DNA of 64,000 nt from Luteibacter sp. Sphag1AF (GCF_014192715.1 NZ_JACHYH010000001.1:372001-436000), one strand, 5' to 3'; shown: positions 53,212 to 63,016, numbered from the stretch's first letter. A program made the numbers and translations. Notes: a model not told the origin generated them from the sequence alone.

Positions 53212-54879
53212 ATGTCTCATAGCGCTATCCGCCGCGACGTCGGCGCCTTCGCACTCATGCTTACGGGCCTGGGATCGATCATTGGTTCGGGCTGGCTTTT
53301 CGGCGCCTGGCACGCCGCCCAGCTTGCCGGTCCCGGCGCCATCTACGCGTGGATCATCGGCGCGGTCATCATTCTGTTCATCGCCCTGACGTACGCCGAG
53401 CTGGGTGCGATGTTCCCCGAGTCCGGTGGCATGGTGCGCTACGGCCACTATTCCCACGGCTCACTGGTCGGCTTCATTGCCGGCTGGGCCAACTGGATCG
53501 CCATCGTGTCGGTGATTCCGGTCGAGGCCGAAGCGTCGGTGCAGTACATGGCCTCCTGGCCCTGGGACTGGGCGAAGTGGACGCAAAGCCTTTACGTCGT
53601 GACCGAAGGCCATGGCGAACTCACGCCGTGGGGCCTGGCCATCGCCGCCGTGCTGGTGCTGGTGTACTTCTTCCTGAACTTCTGGAGCGTGAAGCTGTTT
53701 GCCAAGAGCAACACGGCAATCACGATCTTCAAGCTGGTGGTGCCCGCCGCCACCGCCATCGCCCTGATGATGACCAGCTTCCACTGGGAAAACTTCAAGA
53801 TCGGTGCGCACGGTGGCACGCATGCCATCAACATTTCCTCGATCCTCACGGCCGTGGCTATCAGCGGCATCGTCTTCAGCTTCAACGGTTTCCAGAGTCC
53901 GGTGAATCTGGCAGGCGAAGCGCGCAATCCGGGGCGCAGCGTTCCGTTCGCGGTCATCGGCTCGATCCTGCTGGCTACCGTGGTCTATGTGCTGCTGCAG
54001 GTTGCCTTCCTCGGCGCCGTGCCGCCGGAACATCTGCATGAAGGCTGGGCGGGCCTGAACTACAGCTCGCCGTTCGCGCAGCTGGCCACCGCCCTGGCAC
54101 TTAACTGGATGGCCATCCTGCTGTACGCGGATGCATTCGTCAGCCCGAGCGGTACGGGTGCCACGTATACGGCGACCACCGCGCGCATGATCTATGCGAT
54201 GGAGCGCAACGGTTCGCTGCCGAAGATCTTCGGCCATATCCACCCGCGATTCGGTATCCCGCGCCCGGCGATGTGGTTGAACCTCGCCGTGTCGTTCGTC
54301 TTCCTCTTCTTCTTCCGCGGCTGGGGCACGCTGGCGGCGGTGATTTCGGTCGCCACCATCATTTCGTACCTGACCGGCCCGGTGAGCGTCATGACGCTTC
54401 GCCGTACCGCCCCGGAACTGAAGCGCCCGCTGCGGATTCCCGGCCTGCCCATCCTCGCCGCGCTGGCCTTCATCTTCGCGACTGAGCTCCTGTACTGGGC
54501 GAAGTGGCCGCTGACCGGCGAGATCATCCTGCTGATGGTCGTCGCGCTTCCGCTGTACTTCTACTACCAGGCAAAAACCGGCTGGCAGGACTTTGCCCGC
54601 AACCTGAAGGGCTCGTGGTGGCTGATCGTCTACCTGCCGGTCATCGCCGCGATTTCGTGGGCCGGCAGCGCCACTTTCGGTGGCCACGACTACATCCCTT
54701 ACGGCTGGGATCTGCTGGTCGTCGCGATCTTCGGCACGGTGTTCTACTTCTGGGGCATCTCCTCAGGCTGGCGCACCCCGACGGTGGACGCGGCCCGATT
54801 CGAAGCCAGCGAACATCCCGACGCGGTCCTCGTGCCGCCTGGCGCGGACCAGACCCAGCACATGACGGGTCACCGTTAA
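53212..54879 (+). CDS. APC-family amino acid permease
   Basis: 555 aa, about 12-14 membrane segments. The first segment has GLGSIIGSGWLFGAW, the glycine-rich substrate-binding GSG motif of APC transporters, and FSFNGFQSPVNLAGEARNPGRSVP is the conserved segment 6 to 7 region. Closest in feel to aspartate:proton symporters and related YhdG/YveA permeases. Substrate not certain. A small stem (GGAAC...GTTCC near 53177-53192) precedes the start. Monocistronic. Confidence 0.9.
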   Translation: MSHSAIRRDVGAFALMLTGLGSIIGSGWLFGAWHAAQLAGPGAIYAWIIGAVIILFIALTYAELGAMFPESGGMVRYGHYSHGSLVGFIAGWANWIAIVSVIPVEAEASVQYMASWPWDWAKWTQSLYVVTEGHGELTPWGLAIAAVLVLVYFFLNFWSVKLFAKSNTAITIFKLVVPAATAIALMMTSFHWENFKIGAHGGTHAINISSILTAVAISGIVFSFNGFQSPVNLAGEARNPGRSVPFAVIGSILLATVVYVLLQVAFLGAVPPEHLHEGWAGLNYSSPFAQLATALALNWMAILLYADAFVSPSGTGATYTATTARMIYAMERNGSLPKIFGHIHPRFGIPRPAMWLNLAVSFVFLFFFRGWGTLAAVISVATIISYLTGPVSVMTLRRTAPELKRPLRIPGLPILAALAFIFATELLYWAKWPLTGEIILLMVVALPLYFYYQAKTGWQDFARNLKGSWWLIVYLPVIAAISWAGSATFGGHDYIPYGWDLLVVAIFGTVFYFWGISSGWRTPTVDAARFEASEHPDAVLVPPGADQTQHMTGHR

Positions 54880-54888
54880 ACAAGAACA

Positions 54889-54911
54889 AGCCGGCGCAAG
54901 CCGGCTTTTTT
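54889..54911 (+). terminator. Rho-independent terminator after the permease
   Basis: AGCCGGC (54889-54895), GCAA loop, GCCGGCT (54900-54906), then five more T. Confidence 0.88.
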
Positions 54912-54951
54912 GTGCCTGGGTGGGAACGAGCCTGCTCGTGCGGAGTGCTGC

Positions 54952-56022
54952 CTACCCCAGTGCCAGCACATCCCCCAGCAACGCCTGCGCCGTGATTTCC
55001 GGCCCCGCGCCCGGCCCCTGGATCACCAGCGGCTGCGCGTGATAGCGGGTGGTGGTGAGTGCGAACTGGTTGTCGGTGCCGTACAGGCGCGCGGCCGGAT
55101 GATCGGTGGGTACTTCCACAAGTCCTACGCGTGCGCGGCCGCGCTGATTCAGTCGGGCGAGGTAACGCAGCACGGTGCCGCGCGATGCGGCAGCAGCCTG
55201 GCGTTCGCGCAGCGGCGCGTCCAGCTCCTTGAGGCGTTCAAGAAACGCGGGTGTGTCGACGCCGCGCAGGCTCTCCGGCACAAGACTTTCAACTTCCACT
55301 TCGTCGCTACCCAGTGAGTAGCCCGCATTGCGCGCGATGATGAGCAACTTGCGCGCCACGTCTTCGCCAGAAAGATCCGAGCGCGGGTCGGGCTCGGTAT
55401 AGCCGAGACGACGTGCCTCGCGCAGAAGTTCGGAGAACGGGCGCGTGCCGTCGTACTGGTTGAACAGCCACGACAGCGAACCGGAGAACACGCCCTCCAA
55501 CGTGAGCAGGCTGTCTCCGCAAGCACGGAGGCGACGCAGGGTGGAAAGCACCGGCAATCCAGCGCCCACCGTCGCAGCATCGCCATAGGTACACCCACCC
55601 TGCCCGGCCTGCTGCAACGCCCGCCATCCACTGAGCGGGCCGCCAGCCAGCGCCTTGTTGGCCGTGACGACGTGATAGCCCGCCTCTAGCCACTCCGCGT
55701 GCCGGGCAGCCTCCAGGGGACATGCCGTGGCGTCGATCACCACTTTGCGAAGCGCGCCGCTGGCATCCAGCGCGTCAAGCAGGGGACGGTTGTCGCGGCT
55801 GTCGCCTGAGCGCTTCAGATGATCGGCAACCTCAACGCTCTTCCATCCCTCGGGCACGAGGTGCTGGCGTCGCGAATTGGCGGCCCCCACCAAACGCAGG
55901 GAGCGCGCCGCAGGCGTGTCGAGCAACTGGAGGAGTGCACGCCCGACCACGCCGGTACCAAGGAGGACCAGAGCCGTGCGCGGCGACGCATTGACTGACC
56001 CAATGGCAGCTACCGCGCTCAT
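54952..56022 (-). CDS. hom: Homoserine dehydrogenase
   Basis: 356 aa monofunctional enzyme reducing aspartate semialdehyde to homoserine. VLLGTGVVGRALLQLL (NAD(P) loop), VIDATACPLEA, YHVVTANKALAGG, TYGDAATVGAGLPVL, GVFSGSLSWLFNQYDG and YTEPDPRSDLSGEDVARKLLIIARNAG are the diagnostic blocks, resembling the C-terminal half of bifunctional ThrA/MetL. No aspartokinase domain is attached. Third gene of the metX-metB-hom operon, 4-base overlap with metB, so it supplies homoserine under the SAM riboswitch. Confidence 0.94.
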   Translation of the reverse strand: MSAVAAIGSVNASPRTALVLLGTGVVGRALLQLLDTPAARSLRLVGAANSRRQHLVPEGWKSVEVADHLKRSGDSRDNRPLLDALDASGALRKVVIDATACPLEAARHAEWLEAGYHVVTANKALAGGPLSGWRALQQAGQGGCTYGDAATVGAGLPVLSTLRRLRACGDSLLTLEGVFSGSLSWLFNQYDGTRPFSELLREARRLGYTEPDPRSDLSGEDVARKLLIIARNAGYSLGSDEVEVESLVPESLRGVDTPAFLERLKELDAPLRERQAAAASRGTVLRYLARLNQRGRARVGLVEVPTDHPAARLYGTDNQFALTTTRYHAQPLVIQGPGAGPEITAQALLGDVLALG

Positions 56023-57206
56023 GCGCCCACCTTGCGTTTGGGTTCGGTCGCGCGCGACGCGCGCTCAAGCGCAGCATCGAGATCGGCCAGCAGGTCGTCG
56101 CCGTCTTCAATACCGATGGACAGGCGCAGCAGGCTGTCGGAGATTCCGGCAACGCGACGCGCTTCGGGCGCCATGGATGCGTGCGTCATGGTCGCGGGGT
56201 GAGCAACGAGACTTTCAACGCCACCCAGCGATTCGGCGAGCGAGAAATACTGGAGGCCATCAACGAAGGCTTCAACGCCCTCCACGCCTCCGGCAATTTC
56301 CAGACTGAGCATTGCGCCGAAGCCCTTCTGCTGACGGGCGGCCAACGCGTGTCCGGCGTGCGAGCTCAGGCCCGGATAGAAGACGCGCGATACGGCCGGG
56401 TGGCCGTCCAGACGCTCGGCAATGCGATGCGCGTTTTCCTCATGCGCCCGCAGGCGAACAGACAGAGTGCGGATGCCGCGAAGGGTAAGGAAGCTGTCGA
56501 ACGGCGCTCCGGTCAGGCCATTGCAGTTACCCCACCACTTCAACTGGTCGGCCACGGCCTGATCGCGCGCGATCACTGCACCACCCACGACGTCGCTGTG
56601 GCCGTTGATGTACTTGGTGGTGGAATGCACAACGACATCCGCGCCCAGCTTCAACGGCTGCTGGAGCACCGGCGAGAGGAAGGTGTTGTCCACGACGACC
56701 AGCGCGCCCACGGCATGCGCCGCCTGCGATACATGACGGATGTCGGTGATGCGCAGCAGCGGATTGGACGGCGTTTCGATCCAGACCAGCGACGGACGGG
56801 CGGACAAGGCATCGGCGAGCGCCGCCGGATCGGTGAAGTCCACGAAGCGGACCTGGAAACGACCCTTCTTCGCCCACGCATCCAGCAGTCGCCATGTGCC
56901 GCCGTAGCAGTCGTGTGCCGCGAGAACCAGCGTGCCGGCAGGCACCAGTTCCAATGCCAGTGCCACGGCGGACATCCCGCTGGAGGTGACGACGGCGCCA
57001 GCGCCTTCTTCCAGATCGGTCAGCGCGTTGGCCAGAAGATCGCGCGTGGGATTGCCGCTACGCGAATAGTCATAGGCGCGCTTGCGGCCGAAGCCTTCAA
57101 AGGCGAAGTTGGTGGAAAGATGCAGCGCGGGAACGACAGCGCCGTGCTGGGTGTCGCTTTCAATGCCGGCGCGAACGGCGCGGGTACAAAGTCGGGTATC
57201 GGTCAT
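56019..57206 (-). CDS. metB: Cystathionine gamma-synthase / O-succinylhomoserine lyase (MetB family)
   Basis: 395 aa PLP enzyme of methionine synthesis. YDYSRSGNPTRDLL, GAVVTSSGMSAVALAL, PLP-Lys site VVVHSTTKYINGHSDVVGG, WIETPSNPLLRITDI and SLGGVESLVAHPATMTHASM are conserved. It condenses the O-acylhomoserine made by the upstream MetX-type enzyme with cysteine (MetB) or sulfide (MetZ); sequence alone cannot decide. ATG 57206 begins the family sequence, two bases after the metX stop. Confidence 0.92.
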   Translation of the reverse strand: MTDTRLCTRAVRAGIESDTQHGAVVPALHLSTNFAFEGFGRKRAYDYSRSGNPTRDLLANALTDLEEGAGAVVTSSGMSAVALALELVPAGTLVLAAHDCYGGTWRLLDAWAKKGRFQVRFVDFTDPAALADALSARPSLVWIETPSNPLLRITDIRHVSQAAHAVGALVVVDNTFLSPVLQQPLKLGADVVVHSTTKYINGHSDVVGGAVIARDQAVADQLKWWGNCNGLTGAPFDSFLTLRGIRTLSVRLRAHEENAHRIAERLDGHPAVSRVFYPGLSSHAGHALAARQQKGFGAMLSLEIAGGVEGVEAFVDGLQYFSLAESLGGVESLVAHPATMTHASMAPEARRVAGISDSLLRLSIGIEDGDDLLADLDAALERASRATEPKRKVGA

Positions 57207-57208
57207 GG

Positions 57209-58243
57209 TCAGCAGTCTCCGCAACAGTTGATTGCCTGGCGCAGCAGCGGGGCGAGCTGTGCGGTTTCTTTCAGGAAGGCGTCGTGGCCGTAAGGGGAAT
57301 CGATCACTTCCAGCGTCGCCGTACCGGCCAGACGACGCTGCAACTCGCAAAGGTCTGCCAGCGGAACAAGACGATCCGACGGGAAGCCCACGAGTGTGGT
57401 CGGGGTGGCGACGGACTCCGGAGCCACGTCGTGCAGGTCGATGGATTCGGACAGTGCGAGGAAGCGGTCGGCATCGAAGCGCTCGACGAAGCGGCGACCC
57501 GCGTGTTCCAGATAATCCTCGACCGGAAAATGGAAGCGCCCTTCGCGCAGCTCCGGGCCGGCAGCAAAGCGACGCGAAAACTCTTCGCTGCCGCGATAAG
57601 TGGTCATGGCAAGTTGGCGAGCCAGTGCCAGCGCTTCGTCCGTGCGGCCGGTGGAAGCACCCAGCCGCACGATGCCGCGCTGGATAGAGCGCTGGGCAGT
57701 AGCCAGCGGATGCGGCCGGTGCGCACCCGCCAGAAGCACCAGCTGACTGACTTTGGCCGGATGGCGGGACGCGAATGCCAGTGCGGTCATGGCGCCATAC
57801 GAGGAACCGACGAACGCCTGCGCGCGACCAATGCCCAGCGCATCCACCAGTGCCGCGAGCACATCGGCCTGGTCTTCGCTGGATACCGACGGCACGCCAC
57901 CCAGGTCATCGGGTACGAGCCAGTCGATGGACAGCACGCGGCAATGACGAAGGTCGATGGCAGCGCTCTCGCCCACCAGGTCCTGCCACCAGCCTGCCGC
58001 ACGATCGCGACCGGTGCAGACGTCACGGTCGGCCGAGATGCCACCCTGCACGATCACCGTGGGCGCACCCGGTGCACCGGACCACAGATAACGGACGTCC
58101 AGATCCACAGCGCCACTGCCGTACTTCGGCGTGATGGTGACCCGGCGGGTGCCGCGGTGCTCGGTGAGATCGGCGGGCGCACGAACAGGCGCAGCGGCGG
58201 CGGGGGCTTCAAAGGGGGTCACGATGGCGGGCTCTGCTGACAC
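57209..58243 (-). CDS. metX: Homoserine O-acyltransferase, MetX family (probably succinyltransferase)
   Basis: 344 aa alpha/beta hydrolase-fold enzyme. Nucleophile region VGSSYGAMTALAFA, LVLLAGAHRPHP, Asp in FPSDRLVPLADL and His in YGHDAFLKE. Short relative to classical MetX (~370) and of the kind that in Xanthomonadales uses succinyl-CoA. The start is GTG 58243 with GGAG upstream. First gene after the SAM riboswitch. The N-terminal ~25 residues are Ala/Pro-rich and probably disordered. Confidence 0.9.
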   Translation of the reverse strand: MSAEPAIVTPFEAPAAAAPVRAPADLTEHRGTRRVTITPKYGSGAVDLDVRYLWSGAPGAPTVIVQGGISADRDVCTGRDRAAGWWQDLVGESAAIDLRHCRVLSIDWLVPDDLGGVPSVSSEDQADVLAALVDALGIGRAQAFVGSSYGAMTALAFASRHPAKVSQLVLLAGAHRPHPLATAQRSIQRGIVRLGASTGRTDEALALARQLAMTTYRGSEEFSRRFAAGPELREGRFHFPVEDYLEHAGRRFVERFDADRFLALSESIDLHDVAPESVATPTTLVGFPSDRLVPLADLCELQRRLAGTATLEVIDSPYGHDAFLKETAQLAPLLRQAINCCGDC

Positions 58244-58339
58244 TGCGGCGATCTCCGAAAGGCGATTCGAGCCTCCGCGGTTGCCACAAGAGCGGATTGC
58301 CGCCGACGAGGCGTGAAGACACGCCGTCCGTCAGGACAT

Positions 58340-58454
58340 CCCATCTATCGGCTGACGTCGCAAGGACGCCCCGCAGGAGTTGGCACCGTCGCGAATAATC
58401 GCAGGTTGCCCCGGCTTCAAAGGGCCTGTCCCTCAGCCGGTCTCGATGAGTGGG
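58340..58454 (-). promoter_or_regulatory. SAM-I (S-box) riboswitch upstream of metX-metB-hom
   Basis: Minus-strand leader. Core elements in order: GAGGGACAGGCCCUUUGA, AGCCGGGGCAACC, then GGUGCCAACUCCUGC, matching the conserved S-box P2/P3/J3-4 sequence, closed by a P1 helix of CCCACUCAUC (58454-58445) with GAUAGAUGGG (58349-58340). It binds S-adenosylmethionine and should switch the operon off when SAM is plentiful. A GGCGTG-TCTT-CACGCC hairpin follows but has no T-run, so control may act on translation or by Rho rather than intrinsic termination. Confidence 0.92.
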
Positions 58455-58457
58455 GCC

Positions 58458-58487
58458 ACGATACGCCCCGCAAAGAGATCATGTCAA
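58458..58487 (-). promoter_or_regulatory. Predicted sigma70 promoter of the methionine operon
   Basis: TTGACA (58487-58482), 18-base spacer and TATCGT (58463-58458). The expected start of transcription falls at the first bases of the SAM riboswitch, which supports both calls. The perfect palindrome AGACGTCT lies just upstream at 58497-58504. The remaining gap to cysteine synthase (58505-58666) shows no gene. Confidence 0.75.
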
Positions 58488-58666
58488 CAGCCGTTTAGAC
58501 GTCTGAACGTCCAGCTATCCATTCGTACATGTCGATCAACACGAACCGAACCCCATGATTCAAGGGTTACAGACCATTTACAGAGACCCCGAAGACTCGC
58601 CCCTCCCCTGCCGCACAAAGCCCCATCGCGTTACCATGCAACACCGCCTTTGTGACCTTCACACCC

Positions 58667-59683
58667 ATGGATATCCGCCCGGACTTCTCCGCCACCGTTG
58701 GCGACACCCCGCTGATCCGGCTCGCCCATGCCTCGGCCATCACGGGCTGCGAGATTCTGGCCAAGGCGGAATTCCTCAATCCCGGCGGCTCGATCAAGGA
58801 CCGCACGGCTCTCGGGCTTCTGGACGATGCCGAGCACCGGAATCTGATCCGCGCAGGCGGCACGCTGGTGGAAGGTACGGCGGGCAATACGGGGATCGGA
58901 CTGGCGCTGCTCGGCGCCAGCCGGGGCTACCGCACCATCATCGTGATGCCTGAGACCCAGAGCCGCGAGAAGATCGACGCGCTGCGCGTCACCGGGGCCG
59001 ACGTCCGCCTGGTGCCTGCCGTGCCCTACAAGGACCCTGGCCACTACGCCCACGCGGCCCGAGCCCTGGCCGCGTCACTGAACGCGCAGGACCCCGGCAG
59101 CGCCTGGTTCGCCAACCAGTTCGACAACACCGCCAACCGCGACTACCACGAAACCCACACCGGCCCGGAAATCTGGGCTCAGACCGATGGTCAGGTGGAC
59201 GGCTTTGTGTGCGCGGCCGGTACAGGCGGCACGCTGGCTGGCGTGGGCCGGGCCCTGAAGGGGCTGCGACCCACCGTCCGCATCGCCCTGGCCGACCCGG
59301 CGGGCTCGGCGCTGGCCAGCTACGTCAATACGGGTGAACTGAAGGCGGAAGGCAACTCCATCAGCGAAGGCATCGGCAGCAGCCGGATCACCGCCAATTT
59401 CGACGGCGCACCCATTGACCTTGCCTGGTCCATCCCGGATGACGAGTCCGTGCCCGTCGTGCATGACCTGCTCCAACGGGAAGGCCTCTGCGTGGGCGGC
59501 TCCAGCGGCGTGAACGTGGCCGGGGCCATCCGCCTGGCCCGCCACCTGGGGCCGGGCCACACCATCGTCACGGTGCTTTGCGACAGCGGCATGCGCTATC
59601 AGGGCAAGCTCTACAGCCCGCGCTTCCTGCGCAGCAAGGAACTGCCGGTCCCGGCCTGGCTGGATACCGCCTTCCCGGACTGA
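58667..59683 (+). CDS. Cysteine synthase (O-acetylserine sulfhydrylase family)
   Basis: 338 aa PLP enzyme. VGDTPLIRLAHAS, PLP-Lys site NPGGSIKDRTALGLL, EGTAGNTGIGLAL, and the phosphate loop VCAAGTGGTLAGVGRALK are conserved, as is VGGSSGVNVAGAIRLA. The NYxGxKxxx-like C terminus is absent, and the family branch is closer to the cysteine synthase A-like enzymes of Xanthomonas (longer than CysM). ATG 58667 (MDIRPDFSATVG) is preferred over GTG 58652. Divergent from the methionine operon. Confidence 0.9.
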   Translation: MDIRPDFSATVGDTPLIRLAHASAITGCEILAKAEFLNPGGSIKDRTALGLLDDAEHRNLIRAGGTLVEGTAGNTGIGLALLGASRGYRTIIVMPETQSREKIDALRVTGADVRLVPAVPYKDPGHYAHAARALAASLNAQDPGSAWFANQFDNTANRDYHETHTGPEIWAQTDGQVDGFVCAAGTGGTLAGVGRALKGLRPTVRIALADPAGSALASYVNTGELKAEGNSISEGIGSSRITANFDGAPIDLAWSIPDDESVPVVHDLLQREGLCVGGSSGVNVAGAIRLARHLGPGHTIVTVLCDSGMRYQGKLYSPRFLRSKELPVPAWLDTAFPD

Positions 59684-59734
59684 CCCGTCCTGACGCGGTA
59701 CACTACGCAGTTAAGCCCTCACCGCGCAGCCCTC

Positions 59735-61339
59735 ATGTCTTCACACCTGACCGAAACCCGGCGCCGTCGCAGCTTTGCGATTGTCAGCCATCCCGATGCC
59801 GGCAAGACCACCCTGACCGAAAAGCTGCTGCTGTTCGGCGGCGCGATCCAGATGGCCGGTTCGGTGAAGGGACGCAAGGCTGCCCGCCATGCCACCTCGG
59901 ACTGGATGGCGCTGGAAAAAGAGCGCGGCATCTCGGTCACCTCCTCGGTGATGCAGTTCCCGTACAGCGAAGCCATCGTGAACCTGCTGGACACCCCGGG
60001 CCACGCAGACTTCTCCGAGGACACCTACCGCGTGCTTACCGCGGTCGATTCGGCCCTGATGGTCATCGACTGCGCCAAGGGCGTGGAAGAACGCACGATC
60101 AAACTGATGGAGGTGTGCCGTCTGCGCGACACGCCGATCATGACCTTCATCAACAAGCTGGACCGCGAGGGCCGCTCGCCCATCGAACTGCTGGACGAGG
60201 TGGAATCGGTGCTGGGCATCGCCTGCGCACCGCTCACCTGGCCCATCGGCATGGGCTCGCGCCTCAAGGGTGTGTATCACGTGCTGCTGGACGAAGTGCA
60301 CATCTTCGAGCCGGGCAAGAACTTCACACGCCAGGACTCCACCATCTTCAAGGGCCTGGATCACCCGGACCTCGCCGCACGCATCGGTGCCGAGGCATTG
60401 AAGGAAGTGCGCGACGAACTGGACCTGGTGCTGGGCGCGTCCAATCCGTTCAATATCGAGGACTACCTTGCCGGCAAGCAGACGCCTGTCTTCTTCGGCT
60501 CGGCGGTCAACAACTTCGGCGTGCAGCTGCTTCTCGACTTCTTTGTGGAAAACGCACCGTATCCGCGTTCGCGCGACACGCTGACCCGCGAAGTGAAGCC
60601 CGAGGAAGAAAAACTCACCGGCTTTGTGTTCAAGATTCAGGCCAACATGGACCCCGCACATCGAGACCGCGTGGCATTCATGCGCGTGTGCTCGGGTACC
60701 TATACCGCAGGCATGAAAATGTTGCAGACGCGCACGGGCAAGGAAGTGCGCATCGCCAATGCGCTGACTTTCATGGCATCGGATCGCGAAATCGTGGAAC
60801 GTGCCTATCCCGGCGATGTGATCGGCCTGCACAACCACGGCACCATCACCATCGGCGACACCTTCACCGAAGGCGAAGTGCTGTCGTTCACTGGCATTCC
60901 CAACTTCGCCCCGGAACTCTTCCGTCGCGCCCGTCTGCGCGATCCGATGAAGATGAAGGCGCTGCAAAAAGGGCTGGCCCAGCTTTCCGAAGAAGGCGCG
61001 ACGCAGTTCTTCCGTCCGATGATGTCCAACGACCTCATCCTGGGCGCTGTCGGCGTGTTGCAGTTCGACGTGGTGGCCTACCGCCTGAAGGACGAATACA
61101 ACGTCGACTCCACCTTCGAGCAGGTAGCGGTTTCCACGGCACGCTGGGTGCATTGCGACGACGCGAAGAAGCTTGAAGAGTTCCGCGAAAAGAACGCCGC
61201 CAATCTCGCCATTGATGGTGCGGGTGAGCTGGTTTACCTCGCCCCCACCCGCGTCAACCTTCAGCTGGCGCAGGAGCGCTGGCCGATGGTGCGCTTCTCC
61301 GCCACACGCGAACATGCCGCCGCGGTAGAAGTGAAGTAA
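59735..61339 (+). CDS. prfC: Peptide chain release factor 3
   Basis: 534 aa translational GTPase that recycles RF1/RF2. G1 [43 protein letters not shown]3 [15 protein letters not shown]4 FINKLDREG, and C-terminal RF3 blocks ([48 protein letters not shown]). Single-gene unit, 51 bases after cysteine synthase. Confidence 0.97.
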   Translation: MSSHLTETRRRRSFAIVSHPDAGKTTLTEKLLLFGGAIQMAGSVKGRKAARHATSDWMALEKERGISVTSSVMQFPYSEAIVNLLDTPGHADFSEDTYRVLTAVDSALMVIDCAKGVEERTIKLMEVCRLRDTPIMTFINKLDREGRSPIELLDEVESVLGIACAPLTWPIGMGSRLKGVYHVLLDEVHIFEPGKNFTRQDSTIFKGLDHPDLAARIGAEALKEVRDELDLVLGASNPFNIEDYLAGKQTPVFFGSAVNNFGVQLLLDFFVENAPYPRSRDTLTREVKPEEEKLTGFVFKIQANMDPAHRDRVAFMRVCSGTYTAGMKMLQTRTGKEVRIANALTFMASDREIVERAYPGDVIGLHNHGTITIGDTFTEGEVLSFTGIPNFAPELFRRARLRDPMKMKALQKGLAQLSEEGATQFFRPMMSNDLILGAVGVLQFDVVAYRLKDEYNVDSTFEQVAVSTARWVHCDDAKKLEEFREKNAANLAIDGAGELVYLAPTRVNLQLAQERWPMVRFSATREHAAAVEVK

Positions 61340-61346
61340 TGCAACG

Positions 61347-61378
61347 CTGCATCCCGGTGCTCAGCCGCCGGGATGCAG
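61347..61378. other. Perfect inverted repeat between convergent prfC and the flavoprotein gene
   Basis: CTGCATCCCGG (61347-61357) and CCGGGATGCAG (61368-61378) form an 11 bp stem with a 10-base loop. No T-run follows on either strand and the right arm codes for the last residues of the minus-strand gene. It may slow or end converging transcription. Confidence 0.5.
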
Positions 61379-63016
61379 ATAGCGATGGATGGCCTGCACC
61401 ACGACAGAGCCCTCGCCCACGCCGGAAGCCACGCGCTTCACTGAGCCGGAGCGAACATCGCCCACGGCGAAAACCCCGTTCAATGTCGTGGCATAGGGCG
61501 AGTCGACCGCGGTCGTGGGACATTGGCTGCCGGTTTTCACGAAGCCATTGCCATCCAGGTCCAGACATCCATTCAACCAGCCCGTATTGGGCTCGGCACC
61601 AATCATCACGAACAGGCCGCCAATCGCGTGCGTGCTGCGGCGTCCATCCTTGTCGCACCACGTCACGGCACGCAGATAGGTGTCGCCTTCCAGCCCGTCG
61701 ATCTGGCAGTACGTATGCAGCGTAATGCGCGGTGACTGCGCGATGCGCTGCACCAGATAGTCCGACATGGTGGCAGCGAGGCCACCAGAACGTACCAGCA
61801 CGTGCACGTGCGATGCGCTGCGCGAAAGAAAGACGGCAGCCTGACCGGCGGAGTTGCCACCCCCCACGACCACCACGTCCTCGTTGCTGCACAGGGTCGC
61901 CTCCATCGCGGTAGCGGCGTAGTGCACGCCCAGCCCTTCAAAGCGCTCGTAGTCGGGCACGCTGAGCTTGCGATAGCGCGCGCCCGTGGCCACGACGACG
62001 GCACGTGCCTGCACCGTGCTGCCGTCATCCATCGTCAGCCGGTACGGATGCCGCGAGCAATCCAGCCCCACCACTGCACGCGACACGGCCAGATGCGCAC
62101 CGAACTTCATCGCCTGCACCTGTGCACGTCCGGCCAGCGCCTGGCCTGAAATGCCGGTCGGGAAGCCCAGGTAATTCTCGATCTTCGAACTGGTGCCCGC
62201 CTGCCCGCCCGGCGCCAGCGCTTCAAGCACCAGCGTATCCAGGCCTTCGGATGCCGCGTAAACCGCCGCGGCCAGACCAGCCGGACCTGCGCCCACCACG
62301 GCGAGGTCGTACACGTGGCGGCTGTCCACGTGAATGCTGAAACCCAGTTCGTCAGCCAGTTCGGCATTACCGGGATTGCGCAGCACTTTGCGATCCGGGG
62401 TGATGACTACCGGGCACTCCTCGGGCTCCAGGCCGAAACTGTCGATCAGATGCCGGGCATCCTCGTCGATCTCGGTATCCAGCAGCCGGTAGGGATAGCC
62501 ATTGCGGATGAGGAAGCTGCGCAGCCGGATGGTATCGGCACCGTGGGCGGAGCCTGCCAGGGTCACGCCACCGTGGCCGTGCTGGATCAGGCCCACACGC
62601 CGCAGAATGAAGGCGCGCATGATGATTTCGCCGATGTCCGGCTCGGCCGATACCAGTCGGCGGAAATCGGCAGGCGCCACGCGAATCAGGCGCGTGTCTG
62701 CTCCCGCCCGGCTGTTGACCAGGATTTCCCGCCCACTGAAAAGGTCCACCTCGCCGGTGAACTGATGGGGCCCGTGGACGGTGAACACATTGGGCCGGCC
62801 TGCTTCATCGAGGTCGTACACCTCGATGCAGCCTTCAAGCACAAACAGATAGTCCACCCGGCGGTCGCCCCGACGGATCAGGAGCGTGCCCTTCGGGACA
62901 AACTCCTCACGACCGTAGCTGGCCACCCGTTCGGCCATCTCGTCGTTGAGGTGCGGAAACGTCTGCTCCTGGCGCATGTACGGATCGGACGGATTGGACC
63001 CTGGCGGCTGATTCAT
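61361..63016 (-). CDS. Cyclic-nucleotide-binding-domain / thioredoxin-reductase-like flavoprotein
   Basis: 551 aa. Residues ~20-140 are a cNMP-binding fold (VPKGTLLIRRGDRRVDYLFVLEGCIEVYD, GEVDLFSGREILVNSRAGADTRLI), ~150-220 a glutaredoxin-like linker (RLRSFLIRNGYPYRLLDTE, CPVVITPDRKVLRNP), ~230-545 a TrxR-like FAD/NADPH module (DLAVVGAGPAGLAAAVYAASEG, APGGQAGTSSKIENYLGFP, VVVVGGGNSAGQAAVFL, NGVFAVGDVRSGSVKRVASGVGEGSVVV). The CxxC of true TrxR is replaced by ATLCSNED, so it does not use that disulfide. ATG 63016 has AGGAAA upstream. Confidence 0.88.
   Translation of the reverse strand: MNQPPGSNPSDPYMRQEQTFPHLNDEMAERVASYGREEFVPKGTLLIRRGDRRVDYLFVLEGCIEVYDLDEAGRPNVFTVHGPHQFTGEVDLFSGREILVNSRAGADTRLIRVAPADFRRLVSAEPDIGEIIMRAFILRRVGLIQHGHGGVTLAGSAHGADTIRLRSFLIRNGYPYRLLDTEIDEDARHLIDSFGLEPEECPVVITPDRKVLRNPGNAELADELGFSIHVDSRHVYDLAVVGAGPAGLAAAVYAASEGLDTLVLEALAPGGQAGTSSKIENYLGFPTGISGQALAGRAQVQAMKFGAHLAVSRAVVGLDCSRHPYRLTMDDGSTVQARAVVVATGARYRKLSVPDYERFEGLGVHYAATAMEATLCSNEDVVVVGGGNSAGQAAVFLSRSASHVHVLVRSGGLAATMSDYLVQRIAQSPRITLHTYCQIDGLEGDTYLRAVTWCDKDGRRSTHAIGGLFVMIGAEPNTGWLNGCLDLDGNGFVKTGSQCPTTAVDSPYATTLNGVFAVGDVRSGSVKRVASGVGEGSVVVQAIHRYLHPGG

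Noticed and set aside
59741-61315. 524-codon open frame on the minus strand
   Set aside because: Antisense shadow of prfC.
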